DNA from: Centipeda periodontii DSM 2778
Lineage (GTDB): Bacteria > Bacillota > Negativicutes > Selenomonadales > Selenomonadaceae
Reading direction: 5' to 3'
NCBI RefSeq assembly: GCF_000213975.1
Contig: NZ_GL892076.1
Location: forward strand, 740,422-804,421
Length of the DNA stretch: 64,000 nt
The notes beneath the pieces were generated by a model. The model did not search any database. It saw nothing but the letters and a program-made list of their open reading frames with translations, and was not told the DNA's origin. This document shows, piece after piece, positions 55,740 to 64,000 of the stretch. The position numbers and the translations under genes are program-made. Numbering within the stretch: the first letter of the stretch is position 1; each line of letters begins with the position of its first letter.

Positions 55740-55775
55740 AAAAATCCTCTCGTATGGTAATGCGAGAGGATTTTA
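55740..55775. terminator. Bidirectional hairpin terminator of the kor operon
   Basis: AAAATCCTCTCG pairs perfectly with CGAGAGGATTTT around ten bases, just downstream of korC on the minus strand. Confidence 0.85.
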
Positions 55776-55787
55776 TGTGTTTGAAAT

Positions 55788-56318
55788 TTAGTTTTCCGCC
55801 GCCTCATATCCGACCATCAGTGCCTGCATATTCGCGTCGACGGTGTGGGGCGGGACGCGGTTTGCGACGGCGTTCTTTACGGCATCGATCGGGACGATGC
55901 CCGATACGCGCGTGATTGCGCCGAGTGCGACGATGTTCGCAAAGAGGGCTTTGCCGATCTTCTCGATGGCAAGCGTGGTGATGGGGACGGAGACCACATG
56001 CGCCGCCTGCGGCACATTTGGCACAAGCTCGCTGTCAACGATCAGGATGCCCGTCGCGGGGTCGAGGTCGCCTGCGTACTTGTCTGCCGCCGCCTGTGTC
56101 ATGGCGAGTACAATATCTGGATGCTCGACGTGCGGATGATAGATCGTGCCGTCACAGACGATGACCTCGGATCGGGACGCGCCGCCGCGTGCCTCGGGGC
56201 CGTAGGACTGCGACTGTGCGACGTTCATGCCGCACGCGGTTGCCGCCTCGGCAAAGATGATGGCGGCGGTGATGACGCCCTGCCCGCCCGAGCCTGAGAG
56301 ACGAAGTTCCTTCTGCAT
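55788..56318 (-). CDS. korC: 2-oxoacid:ferredoxin oxidoreductase, gamma subunit
   Basis: 176 residues. KELRLSGSGGQGVITAAIIF and SYGPEARGGASRSEVIV are the signature blocks of the gamma subunit, which completes the dimer interface. It is last in the minus-strand operon korD-korA-korB-korC and starts one base after korB ends. A terminator follows. Confidence 0.93.
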   Translation of the reverse strand: MQKELRLSGSGGQGVITAAIIFAEAATACGMNVAQSQSYGPEARGGASRSEVIVCDGTIYHPHVEHPDIVLAMTQAAADKYAGDLDPATGILIVDSELVPNVPQAAHVVSVPITTLAIEKIGKALFANIVALGAITRVSGIVPIDAVKNAVANRVPPHTVDANMQALMVGYEAAEN

Positions 56319-56319
56319 A

Positions 56320-57168
56320 TCACAGCCCTCCCGCGCGCCGCTGAATCTCGGCGTTCGCCATGCCGTACTCCTCGCCCGCGCACTCGTAGAGGAGTCCGAT
56401 GGGGAATTTCTCCGGCGTGCGCTTCTCGGGCGGGAGCTTGTCCCATGCCGCCTTCATGACGGAGGAGTCCTTCATCCATGTGAGCATCGCGGCGGGTGAT
56501 CCCATCTTGTTCTTGCGTCCGTATGCCGTCGGGCATTGTACCATCGCCTCGATGAGGGCAAAGCCGTGATTTTTGAGTCCGCCCGCAATCATCTGTGTGA
56601 GATGTTTGACGTGGAACGCTGTCGAGCGTGCGACGTAGGTCGCACCTGCTGCCTCGGCGATGCGGCACGCGTCGAGCGGGCGGTCGATCGTACCATAGGG
56701 CGCAGTCGCCGTCATCTTGCCCGGCGGTGTCGTCGGTGAGGACTGCCCGCCCGTCATGCCGTAGATGTTGTTGTTGAAGAGAATGACCGTCAGATCGACG
56801 TTACGGCGACAGCCATGGAGGAAGTGATTACCACCGATGGCGGTACAATCGCCATCCCCCGTGATGACAATGACGTTCAGCTCGGGACGCGCGAGCTTGA
56901 TGCCTGTCGCAAATGGGATCGCACGCCCGTGCGCTGTATGCACCGTGTCAAAATCCATATAACCTGAGCCGCGCGAGGAGCAGCCGATGCCGGAAACGAT
57001 GACGGTGTTGTCCTGCGAAAAGCCCTCCATCCCCTCAATCGCCTCGGCAATGCACTTGAGTGCCGTGCCGTTGCCGCAGCCGGGACACCAGAGGTGGGGG
57101 AGGCGGTTCTGACGAAAATACTGCTCGAAGCTGCGGCGCATCTCCGCCTGTGTCGTATCCATGCTCAT
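56320..57168 (-). CDS. korB: 2-oxoacid:ferredoxin oxidoreductase, beta subunit
   Basis: 282 residues. The thiamine diphosphate site is GDGDCTAIGGNHFLHGCRRN with NNNIYGMTGGQ. WCPGCGNG near residue 28 gives cluster cysteines. The enzyme decarboxylates 2-oxoglutarate (or a related 2-oxoacid) to the CoA ester and reduces ferredoxin, or runs in reverse in anaerobes. It overlaps korA by four bases. Confidence 0.93.
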   Translation of the reverse strand: MSMDTTQAEMRRSFEQYFRQNRLPHLWCPGCGNGTALKCIAEAIEGMEGFSQDNTVIVSGIGCSSRGSGYMDFDTVHTAHGRAIPFATGIKLARPELNVIVITGDGDCTAIGGNHFLHGCRRNVDLTVILFNNNIYGMTGGQSSPTTPPGKMTATAPYGTIDRPLDACRIAEAAGATYVARSTAFHVKHLTQMIAGGLKNHGFALIEAMVQCPTAYGRKNKMGSPAAMLTWMKDSSVMKAAWDKLPPEKRTPEKFPIGLLYECAGEEYGMANAEIQRRAGGL

Positions 57169-58316
57169 GCCCGCACCTCCTCACTCATCTGACGAATCGC
57201 CGCCGTGATTTCCTGCGGCGTGAAGTCCAGCATATTGTACTTGAGGCAGGGGCGGACAGGCGTACCGTGCGCCGCGCGCGTGACCTCGCCCACGAGCTGC
57301 CCGTAGTTCAGCTCCGCGACGAGGATGCTCCGCACGCGATTCGCGAGCCGTCCAACGGCGGCATCGGCAAAGGGCCAGATCGTCTTGAGCCGCAGGAAGC
57401 CGACCTTGATTCCATTGGCGCGTGCCGCGCGTACCGCCTCGTACGCCGTGCGCGCGGTACCGCCGTAGCTGACGACGGCGTACTCTGCATCCTCCATAAA
57501 GGCTTCCTCCGTGTGGATGATCTCCTCACCCACACGATTGATTTTCTCGTGGAGACGGTGGATCAGCTGCTCCGTGACGACGGGGCTGCCCGACGGGAAG
57601 CCCGTCTCATCGTGGAGGAGCCCCGTGACGTGGATGCGGTAGCCGTCGCCGAAACGTGCCACATCGGGCACAAGATCCTCGCCCACGGCATAGGGCTGAT
57701 AGCCTTCGGCGCGGGTCTTTTGCGGCAGGCGGCGCGGATAGATGTCCAACTCGGCCGCCGTCGGGAGCGTGACATTTTCGCGCAGATGCCCGACGATCTC
57801 ATCCGTCAGCAGGATGACGGGCGTGCGAAAACGCTCCGCATAGTTCACCGACAGCACCGCCAGATCGAACGACTCGCGCACGCTCCACGGTGAGAGTGCG
57901 ATGATCGGGTGGTCGCCGTGCGTGCCCCAACGCGCCTGCATCACATCGCCCTGCGCGGGCGCGGTCGGCTGCCCTGTCGATGGACCGACGCGCTGCACAT
58001 TCACCACGACGCACGGGATCTCCGCACACGCAGCATAGCCGATCAGCTCCTGCTTCAGCGAGAAGCCGGGGCCGCTCGTCGCGTCCATCACCTTCGCACC
58101 CGCGAGCGATGCGCCGAGAATCGCACCCATTGCGCCGATCTCGTCCTCCATCTGGAGGAATGTGCCGCCGATCTTCGGCAGCAGCTTTGCCATTTGTTCG
58201 GCAATCTCCGTGGACGGCGTGATCGGATAGCCCGCGAAGAACGTCACTCCCGCCGCAATCGCTCCTTCGGCGACCGCCTCATTGCCCTGCATGAGCCTTG
58301 CTTTCGTCTCGCTCAT
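57165..58316 (-). CDS. korA: 2-oxoacid:ferredoxin oxidoreductase, alpha subunit
   Basis: 383 residues from the ATG at 58316, which overlaps the korD stop. GNEAVAEGAIAAGVTFFAGYPITPSTEI is the start block of the family and MEDEIGAMGAILGASLAGAKVMDATSGPGFSL the TPP/CoA region. The frame extends upstream to 58481 but that part is antisense to nothing useful and reads through korD in another frame. Confidence 0.93.
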   Translation of the reverse strand: MSETKARLMQGNEAVAEGAIAAGVTFFAGYPITPSTEIAEQMAKLLPKIGGTFLQMEDEIGAMGAILGASLAGAKVMDATSGPGFSLKQELIGYAACAEIPCVVVNVQRVGPSTGQPTAPAQGDVMQARWGTHGDHPIIALSPWSVRESFDLAVLSVNYAERFRTPVILLTDEIVGHLRENVTLPTAAELDIYPRRLPQKTRAEGYQPYAVGEDLVPDVARFGDGYRIHVTGLLHDETGFPSGSPVVTEQLIHRLHEKINRVGEEIIHTEEAFMEDAEYAVVSYGGTARTAYEAVRAARANGIKVGFLRLKTIWPFADAAVGRLANRVRSILVAELNYGQLVGEVTRAAHGTPVRPCLKYNMLDFTPQEITAAIRQMSEEVRA

Positions 58317-58513
58317 TTGCTCTCCCTCCGCTCCACGAATATCGCAAAATCGGGACAGCGCATCTCGCACTGCCCGCACGCGATACAGTCCTCGGGTCGG
58401 ACGGGTACGATCTTGCCGAGTAGGCTCACCTCGAGCACCTTCTTCGGGCAGAACGCCGCGCAGATCCCGCAGCCCTTGCACCGCTTTTCCTTGATATACA
58501 GCTCACCCTTCAT
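58313..58513 (-). CDS. korD: 2-oxoacid:ferredoxin oxidoreductase, delta (ferredoxin) subunit
   Basis: 66 residues from the ATG at 58513 (GGGAG eight bases upstream). Two [4Fe-4S] motifs: CKGCGICAAFCP and CIACGQCEMRCP. This is the first gene of the operon. An upstream ATG at 58573 would add 20 residues, but it lacks a clear ribosome site and the family normally starts MxKGELYIKEKRC. Confidence 0.9.
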   Translation of the reverse strand: MKGELYIKEKRCKGCGICAAFCPKKVLEVSLLGKIVPVRPEDCIACGQCEMRCPDFAIFVERRESK

Positions 58514-58688
58514 GGCGTCAACTCCCGCCGGGATGTGGAAGAACATCCCTTCATACACAGAAAATAGGTTCATTATCCGTTCCGGAGGTTTGTCCCTCCG
58601 TTTTATCTGCGGATAATTTCAATATTATAACAGAAGATACGGAGAAAATAAAATCGCATACTGAATACATTTTTGCACGGTAAAACAC

Positions 58689-58717
58689 TTGACGCGCCGT
58701 ACCACTCGTAGTAATCT
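58689..58717 (+). promoter_or_regulatory. Promoter of the DUF3290/DUF421 genes
   Basis: TTGACG and TAATCT with 17 bp between, 24 bp before the first gene. The divergent kor promoter probably includes TATAAT on the minus strand near 58625-58630. Confidence 0.5.
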
Positions 58718-58741
58718 ACAGGCGGAAAAGGAGGGGATTAC

Positions 58742-59194
58742 TTGAACTTTTACACCTACGACTACATCACGGCGCACAGCCAGTTCGGCGATAATGTCTG
58801 GTATGTGCTCTCATTTCTCGCGCTCGCTGCGCTGCTGTTCGTGAGCATCAAATATCTGCGCAACCGCCTTGCGACGCGCTACCGCGATCTCATCGTCATT
58901 CTGTTTCTCACGGTCGCATTCCTCGGCGGTATGCAGTGGAACGACTACAACCGTACGAAGAGCGATGTGGAGGCGACCTCGCGCATGGCGCAGTTCCTCC
59001 ACAGTCTCAGCGTGGATCTGGACGTGCCCGTGCAAAAGATCCGCACCAACTCGACGTATTTGAAACAGGGAATGCTCGTCGATGTGCAGGGGACGTTTTA
59101 TGCGGTGACGTTCAATGCGGATTTTACCTCGTTTCAGTACGAGCGGACGCATCTACTGAACCGCGATGTGAAGATTGTGGACAAGGAGAACTGA
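58742..59194 (+). CDS. DUF3290 family membrane protein
   Basis: 150 residues. Two N-terminal helices (VWYVLSFLALAALLFVSIKY and LIVILFLTVAFLGGMQW) and a 90-residue soluble part with NDYNRTKSDVE. The TTG start has AAAGGAGGGG upstream. DUF3290 and DUF421 genes are paired in many Firmicutes. The family's function is unknown, and it may regulate or complete its DUF421 partner. Confidence 0.82.
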   Translation: MNFYTYDYITAHSQFGDNVWYVLSFLALAALLFVSIKYLRNRLATRYRDLIVILFLTVAFLGGMQWNDYNRTKSDVEATSRMAQFLHSLSVDLDVPVQKIRTNSTYLKQGMLVDVQGTFYAVTFNADFTSFQYERTHLLNRDVKIVDKEN

Positions 59195-59195
59195 C

Positions 59196-59831
59196 ATGCT
59201 GATCTACTTTCTGATGTTGGGCAAGCTCGCGCTCGGTCTTTTGTGTCTCATCGTTCAGATCAACCTGCTCGGCAAGGGCAACCTCGCGCCGAACTCCGCG
59301 ACCGATCAGGTGCAGAACTACGTCCTCGGCGGCATCATCGGCGGCGTGATCTACAACAACGCCATCTCGATTCTGGACTTCGTGCTCGTGCTGATCGCAT
59401 GGACACTGCTCGTGCTGATCCTGAAATATCTCAAGATGAACAGCGGCATGATTAAGGACTTCGTCGACGGCAGTCCCGCCGTGGTGATCGAGCGTGGCAA
59501 GATCCTCATGGATGAGTGTATGCGGCACGGAATGCTCGCACATGACATCATGCTGAAACTCCGTATGGCGGGGGTCTACTACGTCAAAGACGTGAAACGC
59601 GCCGTGCTTGAGCCGAACGGACAGCTCACTGTGATCCAGTATGGCGAGCAGAACGCCCGCTATCCGCTCATCCTCGACGGACAGGTGGACGAGGATATCC
59701 TCGAACTCATCGAAAAGGACCGCGTCTGGCTCAACGCCGAGCTGCGTGCGGCGGACTGCGCGGTGAAGGACATCTACATCGGCGAGTATAAGGACGGTGC
59801 GCTGATCATCCATCCGTATGAGAAGAAGTGA
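59196..59831 (+). CDS. DUF421 family (YetF-like) membrane protein
   Basis: 211 residues from the ATG at 59196, one base after the DUF3290 stop. Three N-terminal helices (IYFLMLGKLALGLLCLIVQI, the GGIIGGVIYNNAISI region, VLVLIAWTLLVLILKY) and a soluble YetF-type domain (DGSPAVVIERGKILMDECMR, MLKLRMAGVYYVKDVKRAVL, LEPNGQLTVI). YetF-like proteins are known in spore germination and stress contexts. A MITE and a gene remnant lie right behind it. Confidence 0.85.
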   Translation: MLIYFLMLGKLALGLLCLIVQINLLGKGNLAPNSATDQVQNYVLGGIIGGVIYNNAISILDFVLVLIAWTLLVLILKYLKMNSGMIKDFVDGSPAVVIERGKILMDECMRHGMLAHDIMLKLRMAGVYYVKDVKRAVLEPNGQLTVIQYGEQNARYPLILDGQVDEDILELIEKDRVWLNAELRAADCAVKDIYIGEYKDGALIIHPYEKK

Positions 59832-59860
59832 GTGAGGGACAAAAGACTCTCCGAACCTAA

Positions 59861-60019
59861 GGAAACACTGATAAATTCAGCACCATCATCTTGGCGCATC
59901 TTTTTTGCCCGCACAACGCCTGCAAATCCTCTACAGAGCACCATTCTGCGTCCGGTTTGCCTCCTCAACCGGACGAAAAAATCTACGCCAATCTGATGGA
60001 CTTCATTTTACAACGAACC
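59861..60019 (+). mobile_element. MITE copy 7, right tip decayed
   Basis: 159 bp from GGAAACACTGATAAA to the worn end TTTTACAACGAACC. The left flank is CTAA, as for copy 5. The core is the alternative AGAGCACCATTCT form. It cuts into an hsdM remnant on its right side. Confidence 0.8.
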
Positions 60020-60063
60020 TTCCAGATTTTGTCGATTTTGCTTTTGAGTTCGTCGGTAATCAT
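60020..60063 (-). pseudogene. hsdM 5' stub (type I DNA methylase)
   Basis: On the minus strand from 60063: MITDELKSKIDKIW, the typical first residues of type I restriction N-6 adenine methylases, preceded by AAAGGAGCATAC. After 14 codons the sequence becomes the MITE. A TATAAT box lies about 40 bp upstream on the minus strand (near 60098-60103), so the promoter remains. The rest of the gene is gone, replaced by the MITE and the DUF421 gene end. Confidence 0.65.
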
Positions 60064-60202
60064 GTATGCTCCTTTATCCTTTTTGGCGCGGGATGTGAGA
60101 TCATTATAGCAGGATATGCCGATAAAATACACCGCGAAAGATGTGGATATATGGTATAATGTGATGAGGAATACGTGATTTATGTGCAGAAAGGGGGCTG
60201 TG

Positions 60203-61090
60203 ATGAAAGAATTGCCTTTGAGCGATGCCGATCTGCGGCGCTGTAATCCGATGAATGATGTTGCATTCAAGTTTATCTTTGGCAAGGAGGAGCACAAGCA
60301 GATCACGATAGATTTTCTGAATGCTGTACTACAAGAGTCTCTGGGGCATGAGATCAGCGATGTTGCGTTTCGCCAGACGGAGATGCCGCCGGACGGCGAT
60401 AACGGCAAGCTGTCGCGGCTCGATATTGCGTGTGAACTGGATACAGGCGAGCTAGTTGATGTCGAGGTGCAGGTGGTCAACTACAACGATATGCAGCGCC
60501 GTACGCTGTTTTACTGGGCGCGGCTGTATCTGCTCTCGCTCTCGCGCGGGGCAGACTATCGTGTTTTGCGCCCTGCCATTACGATCAATCTGCTTGCGTT
60601 TGAGCTGCTGCCACAGCCGGAGCCCGTTGCAATGTACAGCATCTACAACATCAAGACGGGTGATCGTCTGAATCGCGACATGGAACTGCATTTTATTGAG
60701 CTGCCGAAGTATGTGAAGTTGCCGCCCAAAAAGATTGGTGAATCATCGAAGATGGAGCGATGGCTGGCATACTTTGCAAACAGACTTACTGATCAGGAGA
60801 GGGAGGAGTTGGCGATGAGTGAACCTGCGATCAGAGATGCGATGGAAGCAGAGCGAGTTTTTATGTGTAATCCGGATGAATACCTGCGCTATGTCAATCG
60901 CCAAATGGCGATCATGGACTACCAGTCCGGTTTGCAGACTGCCGCCGAGGAGGGGGAGGCACGCGGTGAAAGCCGTGTCACACGGCTTATGTCCCTGCTC
61001 CTTGAACGCGGTTTGATCGATGAAGCACGAGGGGCGGCAAATAGTGCCGAAGTGCGGAAAAAGCTCTTTGCGAAATATCATATTGAGTGA
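60203..61090 (+). CDS. Rpn/PD-(D/E)XK family nuclease, second copy
   Basis: 295 residues from the ATG at 60203 (AAAGGGGG upstream). NPMNDVAFKFIFGKEEHKQI is the start block of the Rpn/transposase-like family. The nuclease core is RLDIACELDTGELVDVEVQ (Asp, then Glu-x-Gln). The C-terminal end (RLMSLLLERGLIDEARG) resembles that of 15925-16845 but without the Gly-Arg repeats. It is only distantly similar to the first copy. It lies beside the hsdM stub, a setting of decayed defence genes. Confidence 0.85.
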   Translation: MKELPLSDADLRRCNPMNDVAFKFIFGKEEHKQITIDFLNAVLQESLGHEISDVAFRQTEMPPDGDNGKLSRLDIACELDTGELVDVEVQVVNYNDMQRRTLFYWARLYLLSLSRGADYRVLRPAITINLLAFELLPQPEPVAMYSIYNIKTGDRLNRDMELHFIELPKYVKLPPKKIGESSKMERWLAYFANRLTDQEREELAMSEPAIRDAMEAERVFMCNPDEYLRYVNRQMAIMDYQSGLQTAAEEGEARGESRVTRLMSLLLERGLIDEARGAANSAEVRKKLFAKYHIE

Positions 61091-61102
61091 GGATACATAA
61101 AG

Positions 61103-61139
61103 AAAACGCTCCCGACAATTTCCTCGTCGGGAGCGTTTT
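61103..61139. terminator. Bidirectional terminator between Rpn and RND genes
   Basis: AAAACGCTCCCGAC pairs perfectly with GTCGGGAGCGTTTT. It serves the two convergent genes. Confidence 0.9.
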
Positions 61140-61160
61140 CTTATGTAGGTATGATGTAGA

Positions 61161-64000
61161 CTACTCCTTCACTCGATATGCGACGGCATACATGACGGGC
61201 AGAACGAGCAGCGTCAGCACCGTTGCCACAATCAGTCCGCCCGCAATGGCGACCGCCATCGGCCCCCAGAAGACGCTGCGCATGAGGGGAAGCATGCCGA
61301 GGATGGCGGCGGCGGCGGTGAGCATGATGGGGCGAAAGCGCAGGACGGCAGAGTCGATGATGGCGTCCATGGGCTTTTCACCCGCCTCTTCGTGTTTTTT
61401 GATCTGGTCGATGAGGATGACGGAGTTGCGGATAATCATGCCAAAGAGGGCGAGGATGCCGAGATAGGCGACGAAGCCGAGCGCGGAATCGGTGACGAGC
61501 ATCGCGAGTGCGACGCCGATGAGTCCCAAGGGCGCGGTGAGGAGAGTGAGCATCATCTTGCCCATTGTGCCGACTTGGAACATGAGGAGGGTCATGATGA
61601 TGAAGATCATGACGGGGATGGGCTTCATGAGGTAGCTCATGGAGTCTGAGGCGTCCGCGAGTGCGCCCGCCGTCTCGATGGTCGTGCCGGCGGGGAGGCT
61701 GCGGCGGAGCTCCTCGGTCGCCCGATACGCGCGCAGTGCAGCGTCGTTGCCCTCGCCCTGCGTGATCTCCGCCTGTACGAGGATGGAGGGGCGCAAATTG
61801 TGCCGCTTGATGAGCCCGTCCTCCGCCGCATAGGAGAGGTGAGCGATCTGTGCGAGCGGGACATAGCCGCCGCTCGTCGCGATCGGCAGCTCACCGAGGC
61901 GTTCGAGGTTCGTGCGGTCCGCGTCCGCAAGGCGCAGGACGATGCCAATGGTGCGGTCGCCCGTGTAAAACTGTGCTGCCTCTGCGCCCGTGAGCTCGGT
62001 ATAGAGCATCTGCTTCACGTCGCGCGCGCTGATGCCATAGAGTTTGAGCTTTTCCCTGTCGAAGTCGATGTGAATGGTCTTGGATTTCTCTGTCCAATCG
62101 AGATGCACGTTCGTCGTGGCAGGATCGTCGGCGACGATGGCGGCGACCTGCTCGGCGACGCGGCGCACCTCGTCGGTGGTCGGCGCGGAGACGCGCAGCA
62201 TGACGGGGAAGTCGGCGGGCGGACCTGTCTGGATGTAGTGCGTCGCGACACGCACGCCCGTGAGTTCGTTTTGACGCGCGTCTGCAATCAGTTCCGCGAG
62301 CTGTTCACGCTCCTCGGTGCCCTTCGCCGTGATGACGAACTGGGCGCGGTTGTTTGCGTCCGCCTTCGGGTCGACGGTGAGGACGAAGCGCGGCGTGGCA
62401 CGCCCGACATAGTAGGCGTAGTTTTCAATCGCATCCGCGTGCGTATCGAGGAGCGCGGCGAACTTTGCCGCCTCGCGCTCGGTCGCGGCGATGCTTGCGC
62501 CCTGCGGGAGCGTCAGATCGACGAGCAGCTCGGGGCGCAGCGAGGGCGGGAAGAAGGTCTGCTTGATGTGCGGGAATGCGGCGATGCTCGCGGCGAAGAG
62601 GAATACCGTGCCGACAAGGACGGCGGCGCGGTGGCTGAGAAAGAGCGTGAGTACGCGGCGAAAGAACCGATAGAAGGGGCTGTTGTACGGATCGTGTGCG
62701 CCCTCGTCCGCTTTTTTCACGCGAATGAGATAGTAGCCGAAGAGCGGCGCGACCATGACCGATACAATCCAACTGAGGATAAGCGCAATGCCGATAACGG
62801 GGAAGAGTGCGGCGCAGAACTCGCTCGCCATGCCCTTGGAAAACGCGACGGGGATGAAGCCCGCGCAGGTGATGAGTGTGCCCGTGAGCATGGGCTTCGC
62901 GGTCTGGGTGAAGGCGTAGCACGCGGCATCGAAGCGTCCCATGCCGCGCTCGAGCTGGACGCTCATCATCTCGACGGCGATAATGGCATCGTCCACGAGC
63001 AGCCCCAGAGCAATGATGAGCGAGCCGAGGGAAACCTTGTGGAGGTCGATGCCGAGCATATACATGAAAACGAATGTGCCCGCGAGGACGAGCGGGATGC
63101 AGCCCGCGACAACAAGCCCGGTACGCAGTCCGAGTGAGAGGAAGCTGACGGCGAGCACGATGATGATGGCGAGTGCCAGCGTCTCGACAAAATCGTGGAT
63201 GGAGTGTTGCACGACGGCAGGCTGATTCGATACCTCGTGCAGCTGGGCACCGAGCGGGAGATCCTGTTGGATTTTCTCGGTGAGGTCTTTGAGGTTTGCG
63301 CCGAGTTCGAGGATGTTGCCGCCATCCTCCATTGAGACCGCGATGCCGACGGCGGGGGCGCCGTTATAGAACATTTTCGGCTCGGATGGGTCGACGGGAC
63401 GACGCTCAATTGTCGCGATGTCGCCGAGGCGGAATACATTTCCATTTGCCGCGATCGGCAGGGCGCGGATGTCCTCGATGCTCTCAAACACGCCCGAGGC
63501 GCGCAGATAGACGGTGTCGCTCGCCGTCTCAATGGTGCCGCTCGTCATCATCGCGTCCTGTGTGTGGAGCGCGTCGGTGATGGCGGTCGGCGGGATGCCG
63601 AGCTGCGCGAGCCGTGCGAGGGCGATCTCGACGTAGATGCGCTCGCTCTGTACGCCGATCAGCTCGACCTTTTGCACGCTCGGGACGGCGAGGATGCGGC
63701 GGCGTGCATCCTCCGCCATGCTGCGCAGCTCCTCGTCGCTGTAGTCCGCGCCCGTGATGGCGTAGACGGAGCCGTACACGTCGTCAAAGCGGTCGTTGTA
63801 AAACGGCCCGTAGACACCGTCGGGCAGGTCGCGCTTTACGTCCTCGCCGAAGTTCCGTACGTCGCGCCACGTCGGGCGAATCTCTCCCGCATCCACATCA
63901 TCGCGCAGCTGGACATAGATCGTGGTCTGTCCTGCGCGTGTCTCACTGTGGATCTGTTTCAGCCCCGGCGTGTCCTGAAAGCGTCGCTCAAGTTTGTCCG
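61161..64000 (-). CDS. RND family efflux pump, inner-membrane transporter (N-terminus beyond the edge)
   Basis: At least 946 codons, open to the right edge; the missing N-terminus is probably 60-80 residues with the first membrane helix. AcrB/HAE1-type layout: porter domain, then LGLLVDDAIIAVEMM (helix 4 Asp-Asp proton relay), ALILSWIVSVMVAPLFGYYL, a second porter half and the final helices ending VTVLTLLVLPVMYAVAYRVKE. TGADYSDEELRSMAEDARRR is the first porter subdomain. Export of drugs or lipophiles across both membranes is likely, needing an adaptor and TolC partner that must lie beyond 64000. The open frame begins with a Met at 63896, but homology runs on to the edge. Confidence 0.93.
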   Translation of the reverse strand, partial: DKLERRFQDTPGLKQIHSETRAGQTTIYVQLRDDVDAGEIRPTWRDVRNFGEDVKRDLPDGVYGPFYNDRFDDVYGSVYAITGADYSDEELRSMAEDARRRILAVPSVQKVELIGVQSERIYVEIALARLAQLGIPPTAITDALHTQDAMMTSGTIETASDTVYLRASGVFESIEDIRALPIAANGNVFRLGDIATIERRPVDPSEPKMFYNGAPAVGIAVSMEDGGNILELGANLKDLTEKIQQDLPLGAQLHEVSNQPAVVQHSIHDFVETLALAIIIVLAVSFLSLGLRTGLVVAGCIPLVLAGTFVFMYMLGIDLHKVSLGSLIIALGLLVDDAIIAVEMMSVQLERGMGRFDAACYAFTQTAKPMLTGTLITCAGFIPVAFSKGMASEFCAALFPVIGIALILSWIVSVMVAPLFGYYLIRVKKADEGAHDPYNSPFYRFFRRVLTLFLSHRAAVLVGTVFLFAASIAAFPHIKQTFFPPSLRPELLVDLTLPQGASIAATEREAAKFAALLDTHADAIENYAYYVGRATPRFVLTVDPKADANNRAQFVITAKGTEEREQLAELIADARQNELTGVRVATHYIQTGPPADFPVMLRVSAPTTDEVRRVAEQVAAIVADDPATTNVHLDWTEKSKTIHIDFDREKLKLYGISARDVKQMLYTELTGAEAAQFYTGDRTIGIVLRLADADRTNLERLGELPIATSGGYVPLAQIAHLSYAAEDGLIKRHNLRPSILVQAEITQGEGNDAALRAYRATEELRRSLPAGTTIETAGALADASDSMSYLMKPIPVMIFIIMTLLMFQVGTMGKMMLTLLTAPLGLIGVALAMLVTDSALGFVAYLGILALFGMIIRNSVILIDQIKKHEEAGEKPMDAIIDSAVLRFRPIMLTAAAAILGMLPLMRSVFWGPMAVAIAGGLIVATVLTLLVLPVMYAVAYRVKE

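Noticed and set aside
61392..63137. Plus-strand frames opposite the RND pump
   Set aside because: They are shadows of the conserved minus-strand transporter, with acidic and Arg-rich composition and no domain.

Overview
The window looks like a chromosome segment of a diderm Firmicute of the class Negativicutes, most likely an oral Selenomonas or close relative. This is inferred from gene content, not from a database search. The main pointers are an outer-membrane porin with an N-terminal SLH domain, which tethers the outer membrane in this group; other didermal genes (RND efflux pump, two-partner-secretion exoprotein, phosphoethanolamine transferase) beside typical Firmicute genes (dnaG-rpoD-trmK-nif3-lepA-hemW); GC-rich coding sequence; and Rpn/PD-(D/E)XK genes scattered among decayed genes.

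Layout. 1-1.4 kb: two bacteriohemerythrins (one cut by the edge) and a small unknown gene. 1.6-9.0 kb (minus): a phosphoethanolamine transferase, an unknown protein and a 1722-residue DUF5724/DUF4132 protein in one operon. 9.4-15.8 kb: narGHJI nitrate reductase behind a perfect CRP/FNR-family palindrome. 15.9-22.6 kb: an accessory zone with an Rpn nuclease carrying a 12-bp tandem repeat, MITE copies, a decayed GH1 glucosidase, a UvrA-like ATPase, a DUF389 membrane protein and a chimeric duplicated remnant. 22.7-27.5 kb: a TpsA-like adhesin with an internally duplicated YDG repeat array and no TpsB beside it. 28-41.7 kb: housekeeping genes (anion permease, maf, radC, usp, dgt, dnaG, two tandem rpoD-like sigma genes, trmK, nif3, lepA, hemW, glutaredoxin), interrupted after the sigma genes by a compact type I toxin-antitoxin locus and tRNA-Asn. 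41.9-46.9 kb: sodium-pump decarboxylase gamma and beta subunits, then a corrinoid/iron operon (cobI plus ABC importer). 47-53.1 kb: RelB with a YoeB broken by a stop codon, the SLH porin, a Fic protein and an mqnE-mqnC-phosphorylase futalosine-pathway operon. 53.1-55.8 kb: a second type I toxin-antitoxin locus with a MITE in its antitoxin gene and another at the toxin promoter, an LDH-like gene with a possible attenuator, and remnants of hxlR and a quinone reductase. 55.8-58.5 kb (minus): korDABC 2-oxoacid:ferredoxin oxidoreductase. 58.7-64 kb: a DUF3290/DUF421 pair, a MITE next to an hsdM stub, a second Rpn gene and an RND pump running off the right edge.

The genes fit an anaerobe that can respire nitrate: NarGHI would take electrons from menaquinone made by the futalosine route (mqnE, mqnC and probably the phosphorylase), Kor links 2-oxoacids to ferredoxin, and the decarboxylase subunits export sodium. 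The most unusual material is the pair of previously unannotated holin-like type I toxin loci (24-residue toxins on the minus strand, antisense RNAs on the plus strand) and the roughly 160-bp hairpin MITE family, with six full-length or nearly full-length copies plus two partial ones, which has hit one of those loci twice.
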